Shown: positions 42,322 to 50,385 of the stretch, one piece after another
How positions within the stretch are numbered: the first letter of the stretch is position 1
Layout of the letters: every line of letters begins with the position of its first letter
Assembly: GCA_902500755.1 (NCBI GenBank)
Contig: CABVRV010000004.1
Coordinates: 20,712-84,711 of the forward strand
Reading direction: 5' to 3'
Length of the DNA: 64,000 nucleotides
Source of the DNA: an uncultured Nitrospira sp.
GTDB taxonomy: Bacteria > Nitrospirota > Nitrospiria > Nitrospirales > Nitrospiraceae
Made by a program: the position numbers and the translations under genes
Notes under the pieces: model-generated
What the model was told of the DNA's origin: nothing
Database searches by the model: none
Seen by the model: only the letters and a program-made list of their open reading frames with translations

Positions 42322-43793
42322 GCCGCACCACAACCAGCATGGGAACCATCGTTGCGGCGTTACTGTTGTCCGCCTGTGTGCAAGGAAACGACTACCAGCG
42401 CCCTAAGACGGAGGCACCGGGTAGCTGGTCTCAAGTCGCGCCCATTCCTGACACGGTCTCAACCACGCATCAGCCGGAGGCTACCTGGTGGAAGACGTTT
42501 CAGAATGACGAACTCTCAGAGTTGATCGAACGGGCATTGCACGACAATCACGACGTGAAACGAGCGGTCGCTCGAATTCTGGAGGGCCGCGCCTCTGTGA
42601 TGTCTGCAACAGCCGGTCTCTTTCCGCAAGTCAACCTCTCCAGCTCCTACACGAACATCGCGGTATCCAAGAACACCTTGGCAGGGTTGGGATTGGCGAC
42701 CGGCCAGAGGCCGGGCCCCTCGGTTTTCGCCACGCCGGGAACCACGTTCGACCTCTGGAACGGTGTGATGGATCTTCGTTGGGAAATTGACTTCTGGGGC
42801 CGTATCAGGCGCGGCCGCGAGGCAGCGCAGGCCGAGACCAACGCCATCGAAGAAGACGCGCGCGCCGTAGCCCTCTCACTCATTAGTGATGTGGGACAAT
42901 CGTATTTTCGGATCAGAGAGCTGGATGAGCAGCTTGATATCGCCGGACGCACCCTCGCAGTTCGCCAGGAGTCTCTCGAGATCATCCAGAAGCGCGCAGC
43001 GGTGGGATTGGCCTCAGAACTTGATGTCAAACGGACCGAGGTGCTCGTCACAGAAGCAGCAGGCCTTATCCCGGACCTGACGAGGTTACGGACCATAGAA
43101 TCTCACCACCTTGAAGTATTGGCCGGAATGGTTCCAGGATCGCTCGACTTCGCTCGCAAACCTCTTCGCGCCGTCATTACTCAACCGAACATCCCTGTAG
43201 GACTACCTTCTCAGCTCCTGGAACGCCGCCCAGATATCCTCCAGGCTGAAGCCACGCTGATCGCATCCAATGCCCGTATCGGACAAGCCCGCGCCTATTT
43301 TTTTCCAACTCTTTTGATTACCGGACAAGGGGGGCTTCAGAGCACAGACTTCGCCAAGTGGTTTACGGGCAACAGCCTGAATTACAGCATTGGCCCTTCG
43401 GTCACCTTGCCCATCTTCCAAGGGGGGACCAATCTGGCTCGCCTCGATCAGGCTGAATCTCAGTACCGACAGCTGTTGGAAAGTTATCGACAAGCCATCT
43501 TACAGGCCTTCAGAGAAGTTGCCGATTTACTGGTTTCCGTGCACGCACGAGACGAGCAGCTCACTCATCAACGCGCGCAGCTCACCGCGGCACAGGAAGC
43601 CGTCCGATTGGCTCAGGTCCGTTACCGCAACGGGATGGTAAACTACTTGGATGTGTTGGATGCACAACGGACAGTATTGTCCGCCGAGACCCAGCTAGTC
43701 CTCACCGAACGGGCTCGCCTCGCAGAGATGGTCAGCCTGTTCAAAGCGCTGGGTGGAGGATGGGAACCAGCCCAATCTGATCCTCCGACCTAA
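42318..43793 (+). CDS. TolC-like outer-membrane efflux lipoprotein (NodT family)
   Basis: The 491-residue protein has a lipoprotein signal (VAALLLSACVQG) and the NodT family opening YQRPKTEAPGSW. Two repeated halves follow with the typical segments (TWWKTFQNDELSELIERALHDNHDVKRA and later DILQAEATLIASNARIGQARAYFFPTL). YFRIRELDEQLDIAGRTLAVRQESLEI begins a tunnel helix, and AQVRYRNGMVNYLDVLDAQRT is a strong family marker. It forms the trimeric channel for the ABC exporter encoded just upstream. GTG at 42318 overlaps the adaptor stop. Confidence 0.93.
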   Translation: MSRTTTSMGTIVAALLLSACVQGNDYQRPKTEAPGSWSQVAPIPDTVSTTHQPEATWWKTFQNDELSELIERALHDNHDVKRAVARILEGRASVMSATAGLFPQVNLSSSYTNIAVSKNTLAGLGLATGQRPGPSVFATPGTTFDLWNGVMDLRWEIDFWGRIRRGREAAQAETNAIEEDARAVALSLISDVGQSYFRIRELDEQLDIAGRTLAVRQESLEIIQKRAAVGLASELDVKRTEVLVTEAAGLIPDLTRLRTIESHHLEVLAGMVPGSLDFARKPLRAVITQPNIPVGLPSQLLERRPDILQAEATLIASNARIGQARAYFFPTLLITGQGGLQSTDFAKWFTGNSLNYSIGPSVTLPIFQGGTNLARLDQAESQYRQLLESYRQAILQAFREVADLLVSVHARDEQLTHQRAQLTAAQEAVRLAQVRYRNGMVNYLDVLDAQRTVLSAETQLVLTERARLAEMVSLFKALGGGWEPAQSDPPT

Positions 43794-43878
43794 ATCGAGG
43801 ATGCATCATGCGAAAAATCGTGGTTTTGCTCGCCATGCTTCCAGTTCAGCACTATGATGACGACTGGAGGTTTCAGAC

Positions 43879-44385
43879 ATGGAAGGGCATCAGGAGAGTC
43901 GATCATCAGAGGCTTCGTCGACCATCTTAGTCGTCGACGACGAAGTCCCTATCATCAAACTCTGCAAAGCTCTCCTTGAAGGCGCCGGGTTTACCGTGCT
44001 TGAAGCCGACGGCAGCTCAGAAGCGCTCAAGATTTGCACTCACCACGAAGGCCCGATTGATCTCATTCTCACAGACCTTGTGTTACCCCCGCCGGGTTTT
44101 CAACTTGCCTCGACCTCCAATCAATTTCCGCACGTCAACGGTCATGAACTGGCAGTTCGCGCAACCATGATCCGGAAGGGCCTCCGGATTATTCTGATGT
44201 CGGGGAATCCGGACAAGGAACTTACCAGTCATGGGATCAAGCGAGGGACACTCCCATTTTTGGCCAAGCCGTTCGAGCGTGACCGTCTGATCGCCCTCGT
44301 GCACAACGTACTCGCGCAACCGGCGCCGACCCTTGGAGCTGAAGACCGACCACGCGCAGCCAACGATACCGACTGGTTCGGTTGA
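43879..44385 (+). CDS. Stand-alone response-regulator receiver protein
   Basis: The 168-residue protein is a single receiver domain with TILVVDDEVP (D20, D21), LILTDLVLP (phospho-acceptor D66), ILMSGN and FLAKPFERDRL (conserved Lys). Between D66 and the next helix there is an extra stretch (PPPGFQLASTSNQFPHVNG) not found in CheY. There is no output domain, so it acts through a partner or as a phosphate sink. GGAGGT precedes the ATG. It follows the exporter operon by 85 bases and might be controlled with it. No histidine kinase is nearby. Confidence 0.87.
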   Translation: MEGHQESRSSEASSTILVVDDEVPIIKLCKALLEGAGFTVLEADGSSEALKICTHHEGPIDLILTDLVLPPPGFQLASTSNQFPHVNGHELAVRATMIRKGLRIILMSGNPDKELTSHGIKRGTLPFLAKPFERDRLIALVHNVLAQPAPTLGAEDRPRAANDTDWFG

Positions 44386-44475
44386 ACGCCTCAAGAGACT
44401 GCCGTCGAGGCTGCGATCCAACAAAAACGGTGAGGCTCCACATCCGCCTACACGCCAGCAGAAACTCATGGAGTC

Positions 44476-45138
44476 CTAAGCGTGCTCGGTCATGAACCAA
44501 CCGGCGATCGATAACCGTCGATGCTGACCAGCCGTGGGGTCCACGCGGCAGACCCGATGAAATCGGGGGACAGTAAACATGACCAACGATCCAGGGCGCG
44601 GTTCGATACAATGTGTCGGCATCAGATTGATAGGCCCCTTGGCACGATCGGCTCGCTGCTCATAAATGATCAATTCCCCACCCCAATCAGGCTGCCACTC
44701 CTCATGAAAGTAGGTGACGACAGCAATCCGGCGCTTTGGGGCTCGACGACCTTCTACATGCCGACTCTGATCCGTGTCGTCATGTGTCAACAGGCAGTCG
44801 CCGGCCGAATAGGAATAGTAATTGAATCCCACATGACGCCCGATGATATTTGGGAACGACTCGATATGCTCTCGAATGCACGGAAGCTGCAACCGAGAGA
44901 GAAAACGCTCGGCCTCTGCCGATCCGATTTCAGCCTTGACCCAATTGCCTGAGTTGGGAAAATCTTCTCGAACATGATCGAGATCGGAGAGACTCTTCCA
45001 GGCACTCTGGTTCATCCCCGCGCGAAAAAACTGGCGCTCTTCAGCAGACCAAAAGTTTTCCACCACGAGTACCGGCCTGTGCTGCAATGAAACTGAAGAC
45101 AGATCGCGAGGTTCTATGGTTGATTCCTTAAGACTCAT
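44476..45138 (-). CDS. 2OG-Fe(II) dioxygenase superfamily protein
   Basis: The 220-residue protein has the double-stranded beta-helix pattern of the 2OG-Fe(II) oxygenases: FNYYSYSAGDCLLTHDDTDQ with the H-x-D iron ligands, AVVTYFHEEWQPDWGGELIIY, then PGSLVMFTVPRFHRVCRVDP with the distal His, and QHRRLSIAGWFM with the arginine that binds 2-oxoglutarate. This is the prolyl-hydroxylase-like (PKHD) group. The substrate is unknown. The region upstream of its ATG also serves no obvious partner gene. It is a second candidate peptide or protein hydroxylase in this window. Confidence 0.85.
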   Translation of the reverse strand: MSLKESTIEPRDLSSVSLQHRPVLVVENFWSAEERQFFRAGMNQSAWKSLSDLDHVREDFPNSGNWVKAEIGSAEAERFLSRLQLPCIREHIESFPNIIGRHVGFNYYSYSAGDCLLTHDDTDQSRHVEGRRAPKRRIAVVTYFHEEWQPDWGGELIIYEQRADRAKGPINLMPTHCIEPRPGSLVMFTVPRFHRVCRVDPTAGQHRRLSIAGWFMTEHA

Positions 45139-45190
45139 GTCTGGCCATCATCGCGCGACGTGAATCATTATGACGCCCTATGCAGGTCAC

Positions 45191-45226
45191 AAAAAAGAGG
45201 GGGTGCCATCCGAGTGGCACCCCCTC
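45191..45226 (-). terminator. Rho-independent terminator of the RRM gene
   Basis: A perfect 12-bp GC-rich stem (45197-45208 with 45215-45226) and a six-base loop are followed on the reverse strand by six T residues (45196-45191). It lies 24 bases after the RRM stop codon. Confidence 0.92.
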
Positions 45227-45250
45227 CATTCTACGCATGCAACTGGTCAA

Positions 45251-45589
45251 CTACCAGCGGTCGCGCTTGCCGCCACCGCCGCTGCGACCACCGCCACCAC
45301 CGAATCCACCACGACCGCCGCCGCCACCACCCGTGCGCGGTTCCTGTGGCCGTGCTTCATTGACTGTAAGGGTCCGGCCACCCATCTCCGAACCGTTGAG
45401 GGCCGTAATCGCAGCTTGAGCTTCGGCATCCGAGGACATTTCCACGAAGCCGAATCCTCGGGATTGGCCGGTGAATTTATCCGTAATGATTCGCGCCGAG
45501 GCCACTGCGCCATGGGCCGCGAATAAGTCACTCAATTGCTGCTCGGTCGCCGAATACGGCAACCCACCGACATAAATCTTCGAACCCAT
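45251..45589 (-). CDS. Glycine-rich RRM RNA-binding protein
   Basis: The 112-residue protein has one RRM at residues about 3-80, with RNP2 KIYVGGL and RNP1 SRGFGFVEM, followed by a Gly-rich tail (GGGGGGRGGFGGGGGRSGGG). It resembles cyanobacterial Rbp and plant GRP RNA chaperones that often rise in the cold. GGAGGAACCCCG precedes the ATG at 45589; the long upstream extension of the open frame is not coding. The gene is monocistronic with its own terminator, and the about 220-base region before it could hold a long 5' leader. Confidence 0.93.
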   Translation of the reverse strand: MGSKIYVGGLPYSATEQQLSDLFAAHGAVASARIITDKFTGQSRGFGFVEMSSDAEAQAAITALNGSEMGGRTLTVNEARPQEPRTGGGGGGRGGFGGGGGRSGGGGKRDRW

Positions 45590-45815
45590 CGGGGTTCCTC
45601 CTTTAAGATAATGACATTGTCTTGAGCACGAGGAACGGGGAAGGAGCGGGCCGAAGACGCGATCGCTGCAGCGACTTAGGTCTGACTTCCGACAAAATTC
45701 CCGGACAAGGCAACATCGACATTGTGGGCCTCCTCTGATAAACGCTCTGCACCGCAGAGGCCCCCGGCGATACGAGTCAAAGCTAGAGTAGCACAGGGGT
45801 TTGGGGATTACAACC

Positions 45816-46607
45816 TTACTCCCCAACTCGAACCAGTAATCCTTGGTCTTTGCAGTATGCGATCGTCCGGTAAAACCATACGACGGCGCCGACCAACAAC
45901 ACACCATTGAGTCCGACGGCCCACACGAGATTCGACAAAGGAGCCTCCCCGGAGTTCAAGACCGCCCGCATACCCTCAAAGATATGCGCGGCGGGGTTCG
46001 CCCAGGCAATCGCCTTCAACCAGTGGGGCAGCACATCCATGGGATAAAACACACATGAGATGGGCTGGAAGAGAAACACCATACTCCAGGCCAACACTTC
46101 AGCCTCCTGTCCGAATCGCATGATCAATGAGGTCGTAAACACTCCGATGATCCAGCCTGTGACCACAAGATTGAGCACGAATGGGACAAGCCACAATCCG
46201 ATGATCAGCACATTATAGGAATAGAAGACGAGCGCACACACAGCCAGGACGATCGAGACGACTGCCACCTTCATCACGCTCATGGCCATCGTGGCGGCCA
46301 GAAATTCACTCGGCTTTAAGGGACTGGCAAAGAGATTCATCAGGTTGCGCGCCCAGAGTTCCTCAAGAAAGGTAATGGTGATGCCTTGCTGAGCGCGGAA
46401 CAACACATCCCAGAGAATCAGGGCTCCGAGGAAAAAGGTGACGAACCCGGGGACCTCGCTCTGGTATCGGGCAAGATAGAGAGTGATAAATCCCCAGATC
46501 ACGAGATCTAAGAATGGCCAGTAGAAAATTTCCATGATCCGCGGCAAGCTTCTCCGGTACAGATAGAGATGTCTGAGGATGAGCGCGGTAACACGATGCA
46601 GTTTCAT
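45816..46607 (-). CDS. ABC-2 type transporter permease
   Basis: The 263-residue protein has six hydrophobic segments (FVTFFLGALILWDVLF, VVSIVLAVCALVFYSYNVLIIGLWLVPFVLNL and others). EVLAWSMVFLFQPISCVFYPMDVLPHWLKAIAWANP is the ABC-2 permease signature. It would pair with the ATPase two genes upstream. Its ATG overlaps the small membrane-protein gene by four bases, so the three genes are one translational unit. The substrate is unknown. It is last in the long reverse-strand operon. Confidence 0.9.
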   Translation of the reverse strand: MKLHRVTALILRHLYLYRRSLPRIMEIFYWPFLDLVIWGFITLYLARYQSEVPGFVTFFLGALILWDVLFRAQQGITITFLEELWARNLMNLFASPLKPSEFLAATMAMSVMKVAVVSIVLAVCALVFYSYNVLIIGLWLVPFVLNLVVTGWIIGVFTTSLIMRFGQEAEVLAWSMVFLFQPISCVFYPMDVLPHWLKAIAWANPAAHIFEGMRAVLNSGEAPLSNLVWAVGLNGVLLVGAVVWFYRTIAYCKDQGLLVRVGE

Positions 46608-47014
46608 TGACAGGTCTTATGGTCGTGCGCATGGTCGCAGCCACCACAGTCTCGGTGAGTTCCCAGGAGATCCGCCATGAGAAATCGGACCCCTTCGAGA
46701 AAATGTCTACCCGCTGTTTTTCCATCCGGCATCGGTCGCAATGAGAGTATCGACAGAAGAGTCGGCATTGCGACTGATCCACTCGCAAACCATAACCCGT
46801 CATACCCGCTTCCGCCGCGCCACCACAAGAGACCTAATAACAGGGATAGCGGCACAAAACCACCTGCAAGTCCTTTCATCACTATTCCCCACCCACAGGT
46901 GCGACGGTTCCAGCCGATCAACCCAATCCCAAACCAGAAGAGCCCCCAGATCGAACTGACAGCAAGCCCCCCGGCAAAGAATCCCGCACCAAAGTCCACA
47001 AGAGCCTCCGTCAT
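46604..47014 (-). CDS. Small membrane protein with Cys/His-rich C-terminal tail
   Basis: The 136-residue protein has three hydrophobic segments (about 8-35 GAGFFAGGLAVSSIWGLFWFGIG, 47-66 MKGLAGGFVPLSLLLGLLWW, 72-92). Its hydrophilic end, HRDCGGCDHAHDHKTC, holds three cysteines and four histidines and is a likely metal or haem site. I do not recognise the family. It sits between the ATPase and permease of an ABC-2 transporter with four-base overlaps on both sides, so it is probably a subunit or metallochaperone of that transporter. Confidence 0.72.
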   Translation of the reverse strand: MTEALVDFGAGFFAGGLAVSSIWGLFWFGIGLIGWNRRTCGWGIVMKGLAGGFVPLSLLLGLLWWRGGSGYDGLWFASGSVAMPTLLSILSLRPMPDGKTAGRHFLEGVRFLMADLLGTHRDCGGCDHAHDHKTCQ

Positions 47015-47769
47015 GACGGCAACGGGACGCTCGATTCCCGCGCGAGATTCAAGAACACTTCCTCCAAGTCTGCTTTGCCGAATCGTGCCACGATGGCCTG
47101 GGCCGTCCCTTCAGCGACGAGACGTCCGCGTTGAAGGAAAATAATCCGATCCGACATTTCTTCCATCTCCCGCATGTTGTGCGAAGTGTACAAGATGCTC
47201 AACCCCGATGATCGTCGTTCTTCTTTCAGCAAAGACCGTATCTTGTAGGCGATGTCGGGATCCAAACTGGCCGTCGGCTCATCGAGAAAGAGAAGACGAG
47301 GCTCCGTGAGAAAGGCCTTTGCCAATGTTAATCTTGTCATCTGCCCTGATGATAATTTGCGGGTGACCTTCTGTCGGAATTCATCCATCTCGAGCTTCTT
47401 GACGACATCATCCACCCGACGCGCGATATCGCGCAGACCATAGAGCCTCGCCACAACCCATAAATTCTCCTCGACGGTGAGAGCTTGCGGCATGGCGATA
47501 TAGGTGGAGGAAAAATTGACCTGTTGCAGCACCGCTTCACGGTGAGTGGACAGGTCCAAGCCAAACGCTTCGATCGCGCCTGAGGTAGGCGTCACCACTC
47601 CGAGCAGCATCTGGATTGTCGTGGTCTTTCCGGCACCGTTCGGCCCCAATAACCCCAGGATTTCACCCGGTCGAATCTCGAAAGAGACCTCATCCACTGC
47701 AGTGAAATTCCCGAACCGCTTCGTCAGCTGCGACACTTTCAGAACGGGACTCGTCATCCGACCCATCAC
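47011..47769 (-). CDS. ABC-2 type transporter ATP-binding protein
   Basis: The 252-residue ATPase has GLLGPNGAGKTTTIQMLLG (Walker A), LSSGQMTRLTLAKAFL (signature, S-S-G-Q in place of S-G-G-Q), LLFLDEPTASLDP (Walker B) and YTSHNMREME (switch His, with Asn-Met following). This is the NodI/CcmA-like group that partners ABC-2 permeases. It starts nine bases after the cytochrome gene and overlaps the small Cys/His protein gene. The coupling suggests export of something linked to cytochrome or metal handling. Confidence 0.92.
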   Translation of the reverse strand: MMGRMTSPVLKVSQLTKRFGNFTAVDEVSFEIRPGEILGLLGPNGAGKTTTIQMLLGVVTPTSGAIEAFGLDLSTHREAVLQQVNFSSTYIAMPQALTVEENLWVVARLYGLRDIARRVDDVVKKLEMDEFRQKVTRKLSSGQMTRLTLAKAFLTEPRLLFLDEPTASLDPDIAYKIRSLLKEERRSSGLSILYTSHNMREMEEMSDRIIFLQRGRLVAEGTAQAIVARFGKADLEEVFLNLARESSVPLPS

Positions 47770-47778
47770 TCCGATCGA

Positions 47779-48486
47779 CTAGTTAAATAGTAAGGCGCCG
47801 CTGATCTTATCAGGGAGGTGGCAGGTCTCGCATTTCTGATCCAGTATGTGGCCGTCATGCCGGCTCTTTCCATCGTGACAGCTGAAACAGTCACGGAGAG
47901 CTCGATCACGAAGATACGATCCCTCCGGATAGATCGGATACCACGGTTTGCTATCAGCGGACAGATGGCCCCGTGGGATGACGACGGGATAGCCCTTGAT
48001 GGGCGCATCATGCACCACGCCAGAATGACAGGTAGTGCACCCTTCCTCTTGTCCGCGAGCCTTGAAGGCCTGCATGTGTCGGCGATGGTTCATGATCAGT
48101 CCCACTTCTTTCACCGGCGATGGAAGGTCGCGCGCGGCGATTTCTGAAACACGGAGGATATGACGATGGCAACTGAGACAGACCTCTGAGTTCACGCTCG
48201 CCTTGAGATTGTGCGCATCCGTCGGGGTTCCCAATAGATAGATGGCCGTGTCTTTGGCTCCCGCCAAGACCTTGTCGTGCAACCATCCTTCGAGTCCAGG
48301 CCGTATATGACAGGCAACACAACTGACCTCTTTATGGGAAGACTTGGCCCAGCTCTCATAGGAAGGCGCGATGGTGTGGCATCCGGCGCAGAATTTCGGC
48401 CGATCGGTGAATGGAGTTGCGACCCCAAGGAGGGCCAGACCTCCAACGAGGCTCAACGCAAAGGTGGCCTTAGACGTCCAGTTCAT
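47779..48486 (-). CDS. Six-haem NapC/NirT-type membrane cytochrome c
   Basis: The 235-residue protein has an N-terminal membrane anchor (ATFALSLVGGLALLGVATPF) and six CxxCH sites: CAGCH (Cys33), CVACH (Cys56), CLSCH, CTTCH, CFSCH and CETCH. The NapC-like start (RPKFCAGCHTIAPSYESWAKSSHKEVSCVACH) is a quinol-dehydrogenase signature. NapC/NrfH proteins have four haems, so two are extra. It could pass electrons from quinol to a periplasmic reductase. It overlaps mobB by 17 bases and lies directly before the ABC-2 genes. Confidence 0.9.
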   Translation of the reverse strand: MNWTSKATFALSLVGGLALLGVATPFTDRPKFCAGCHTIAPSYESWAKSSHKEVSCVACHIRPGLEGWLHDKVLAGAKDTAIYLLGTPTDAHNLKASVNSEVCLSCHRHILRVSEIAARDLPSPVKEVGLIMNHRRHMQAFKARGQEEGCTTCHSGVVHDAPIKGYPVVIPRGHLSADSKPWYPIYPEGSYLRDRALRDCFSCHDGKSRHDGHILDQKCETCHLPDKISGALLFN

Positions 48487-48988
48487 GCTCCCGTCGTCTG
48501 AGAGGGAACTGCTTCATCAAAAGAGCAGCAACACCGCCCACATCATTCATATGGAGCACAGGCACCGGGAGATCGACTCGCGTATCGGAGACGACCGCCA
48601 GAAGGCCGTCGGAAGAGTAAGAGATTTCACCCAATTGATCACGGACGACGATGATTTTTTGATACCCCTCGCTCTTCCACCCTTCGGCAATGATGAGGTC
48701 GTAGGAGCCATCCAAGAAACGATCGCGAACCTCTTCCACCTTGAGCTGTTCCGAAACATCCGCAAACAAGGCCAGACTCCCCTTTGAGACGATCACGACG
48801 CTGCTGGCGCCGGCGCGCTTATGCCGCCAACTATCCTTTCCTTCCGTATCAAGATCGAAGCCATGCCCTGCATGCTTGACGGTCGCCACACGGTATCCGG
48901 CCTTGACCAGCTCAGGAATCACGCGTTCAATCAAGGTCGTCTTACCACTGTTCGAGCGACCGATAAAGGAAACGATAGGGATAGACAT
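48470..48988 (-). CDS. mobB: Molybdopterin-guanine dinucleotide biosynthesis protein B
   Basis: The 172-residue GTPase-like protein has the P-loop VSFIGRSNSGKTTLIERVI, VATVKHAGHGFDLDTEGKDSWRHKRAGA (the MobB hallmark) and LIIAEGWKSEGYQKIIVVR. MobB helps MobA attach GMP to molybdopterin for DMSO-reductase-type enzymes such as nitrite oxidoreductase or formate dehydrogenase. It is cytoplasmic. It follows moeA after 98 bases and overlaps the cytochrome gene. Confidence 0.93.
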   Translation of the reverse strand: MSIPIVSFIGRSNSGKTTLIERVIPELVKAGYRVATVKHAGHGFDLDTEGKDSWRHKRAGASSVVIVSKGSLALFADVSEQLKVEEVRDRFLDGSYDLIIAEGWKSEGYQKIIVVRDQLGEISYSSDGLLAVVSDTRVDLPVPVLHMNDVGGVAALLMKQFPLRRREHELDV

Positions 48989-49086
48989 GTGGAGCTCATC
49001 ATCACCGAATCACCGCAGTCGTCGCGAAGCCGGGATAGATTCTTGGCCTCGTCGATTTCACCGACAACGACTGGTGATCGTCCTTT

Positions 49087-50385
49087 CTAACAACACGAGA
49101 GGCGGTGCGAAGCGGCCTGCGGCGGCTCGGTCAGGGTAGGCCATGCCTCGCCGGTCAACAGCTGAACCGCAACTTCATCACCGGGCTTCAAGCGCTCGAC
49201 GGTGATAGGCACATCGATAAGACAGTTGGCTCTTACCATCGACGTGAGAATGCCGGACCCTTGATCCCCGGTCGTACGAACCTTGAAAATGCCTTCTTCT
49301 CGAGTGAGGATACCACGCAAAAAGTGTCGCCGATCGCTGCGTTTGGAAAACGTTTCCTGAAAAACAGCCTGCACGACTGGGCGTCCATAGCTTCGACAGC
49401 CGCTCAATTTCAGCAATGCCGGGCGCACTAACTGCTCGAAGGTCACCATCGACGAAACCGGATTACCCGGAAGACCGAACGCGAGTTTACCCTGAATCTT
49501 GCCGAAGGCCAGCGGCTGACCGGGTCGGATGGCAAGTTTCCAAAAATTCATCTCGGCGCCGAGTTCGCGAAAGACGGCCTTCGTGAAGTCGTAATCACCC
49601 ATCGAGACGCCCCCAGACAAGACGAGAATGTCTGCGTTCAATCCGTGTGGGATCTTTTCCTTGAGCGCTGCGGGAGTGTCGCGAGCAATGCCGAGCAACA
49701 ATGGAATGCCCCCGGCTTCCTGAACTGCCGCAGCAATCCCATAGCTGTTCGAATTGATGATCTTCTCCTCACTGTACCGTTCGTCCAGGTCCGCCAACTC
49801 ATCCCCCGTCGAAAGGATCGCCACGCGCGGCCGCTGGTACACGAACACGAATGACTTCGCCAAAATCGCCAACATCCCCGCCTCACTGGGGCGCATTCTG
49901 GTCCCTTTGCTGATAATACAATCCCCTTTTTTGACATCCTCACCTTGTGGCCTGATGTTGGCCCCCTTTGGCTCAGCCTTCAATACACGGACGGAATCAG
50001 GCGAATGGTCGGTGTCTTCAACCTTCAGCACTGTATCAGCCCCGCGAGGAATCGGCGCACCAGTCATGATACGGATGGCCTGACCAGAGCCCACCTCCTT
50101 CGACGGCATCATCCCGGCGGAAACATCCTCGATCACCGCGAGGGACACCGGTTTCTGGATCGAGTGCTCCTGCTTAATGTCCTCCCACCTGACGGCAAAC
50201 CCATCCATCGCCGAATTGTCCCATGGAGGATTGTCCCGGTTCGCGACGATGTCTTCAGCCAACACACGGCCCAGGACGTCAAGGATCGAGACCTTCTCCA
50301 CTCCCAATACCGTCGCGGCATCGAGCACCACGTGCAGCGCCTCGTGGAGTTGGGTCAATCCAGTCATGCCATCAACGGCTTTCAC
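49087..50385 (-). CDS. moeA: Molybdopterin molybdenumtransferase MoeA
   Basis: The 432-residue protein shows the MoeA set: ILGRVLAEDIVANRDNPPWDNSAMDGFAV, IMTGAPIPRGADTVLKVED, IRPQGEDVKKGD, LSTGDEL, NSNSYGIAAAVQEAGG, LSGGVSMGDYDFTKAVFREL and FGLPGNPVSSMVTFE. MoeA inserts molybdenum into adenylated molybdopterin. The length is usual. Its ATG overlaps the mrp stop in an ATGA, so the two are coupled; Mrp and MoeA together fit maturation of Fe-S/Mo enzymes. Confidence 0.96.
   Translation of the reverse strand: MKAVDGMTGLTQLHEALHVVLDAATVLGVEKVSILDVLGRVLAEDIVANRDNPPWDNSAMDGFAVRWEDIKQEHSIQKPVSLAVIEDVSAGMMPSKEVGSGQAIRIMTGAPIPRGADTVLKVEDTDHSPDSVRVLKAEPKGANIRPQGEDVKKGDCIISKGTRMRPSEAGMLAILAKSFVFVYQRPRVAILSTGDELADLDERYSEEKIINSNSYGIAAAVQEAGGIPLLLGIARDTPAALKEKIPHGLNADILVLSGGVSMGDYDFTKAVFRELGAEMNFWKLAIRPGQPLAFGKIQGKLAFGLPGNPVSSMVTFEQLVRPALLKLSGCRSYGRPVVQAVFQETFSKRSDRRHFLRGILTREEGIFKVRTTGDQGSGILTSMVRANCLIDVPITVERLKPGDEVAVQLLTGEAWPTLTEPPQAASHRLSCC

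Noticed and set aside
43809-43931. Small ORF starting MRKIVVLLAMLPVQ between the channel gene and the response regulator
   Set aside because: It looks like a signal-sequence start but runs into the regulator's ribosome binding site and coding region and has no good site of its own; at most a remnant.
45180-45419. Proline/arginine-rich forward frame opposite the RRM gene
   Set aside because: It is the mirror of the Gly-rich tail codons and has no ribosome binding site.
45590-45907. Long upstream extension of the RRM frame
   Set aside because: The ATG at 45589 has GGAGG at ideal spacing and starts exactly at the RRM; the extension is Cys/Arg-rich noise overlapping the permease gene.
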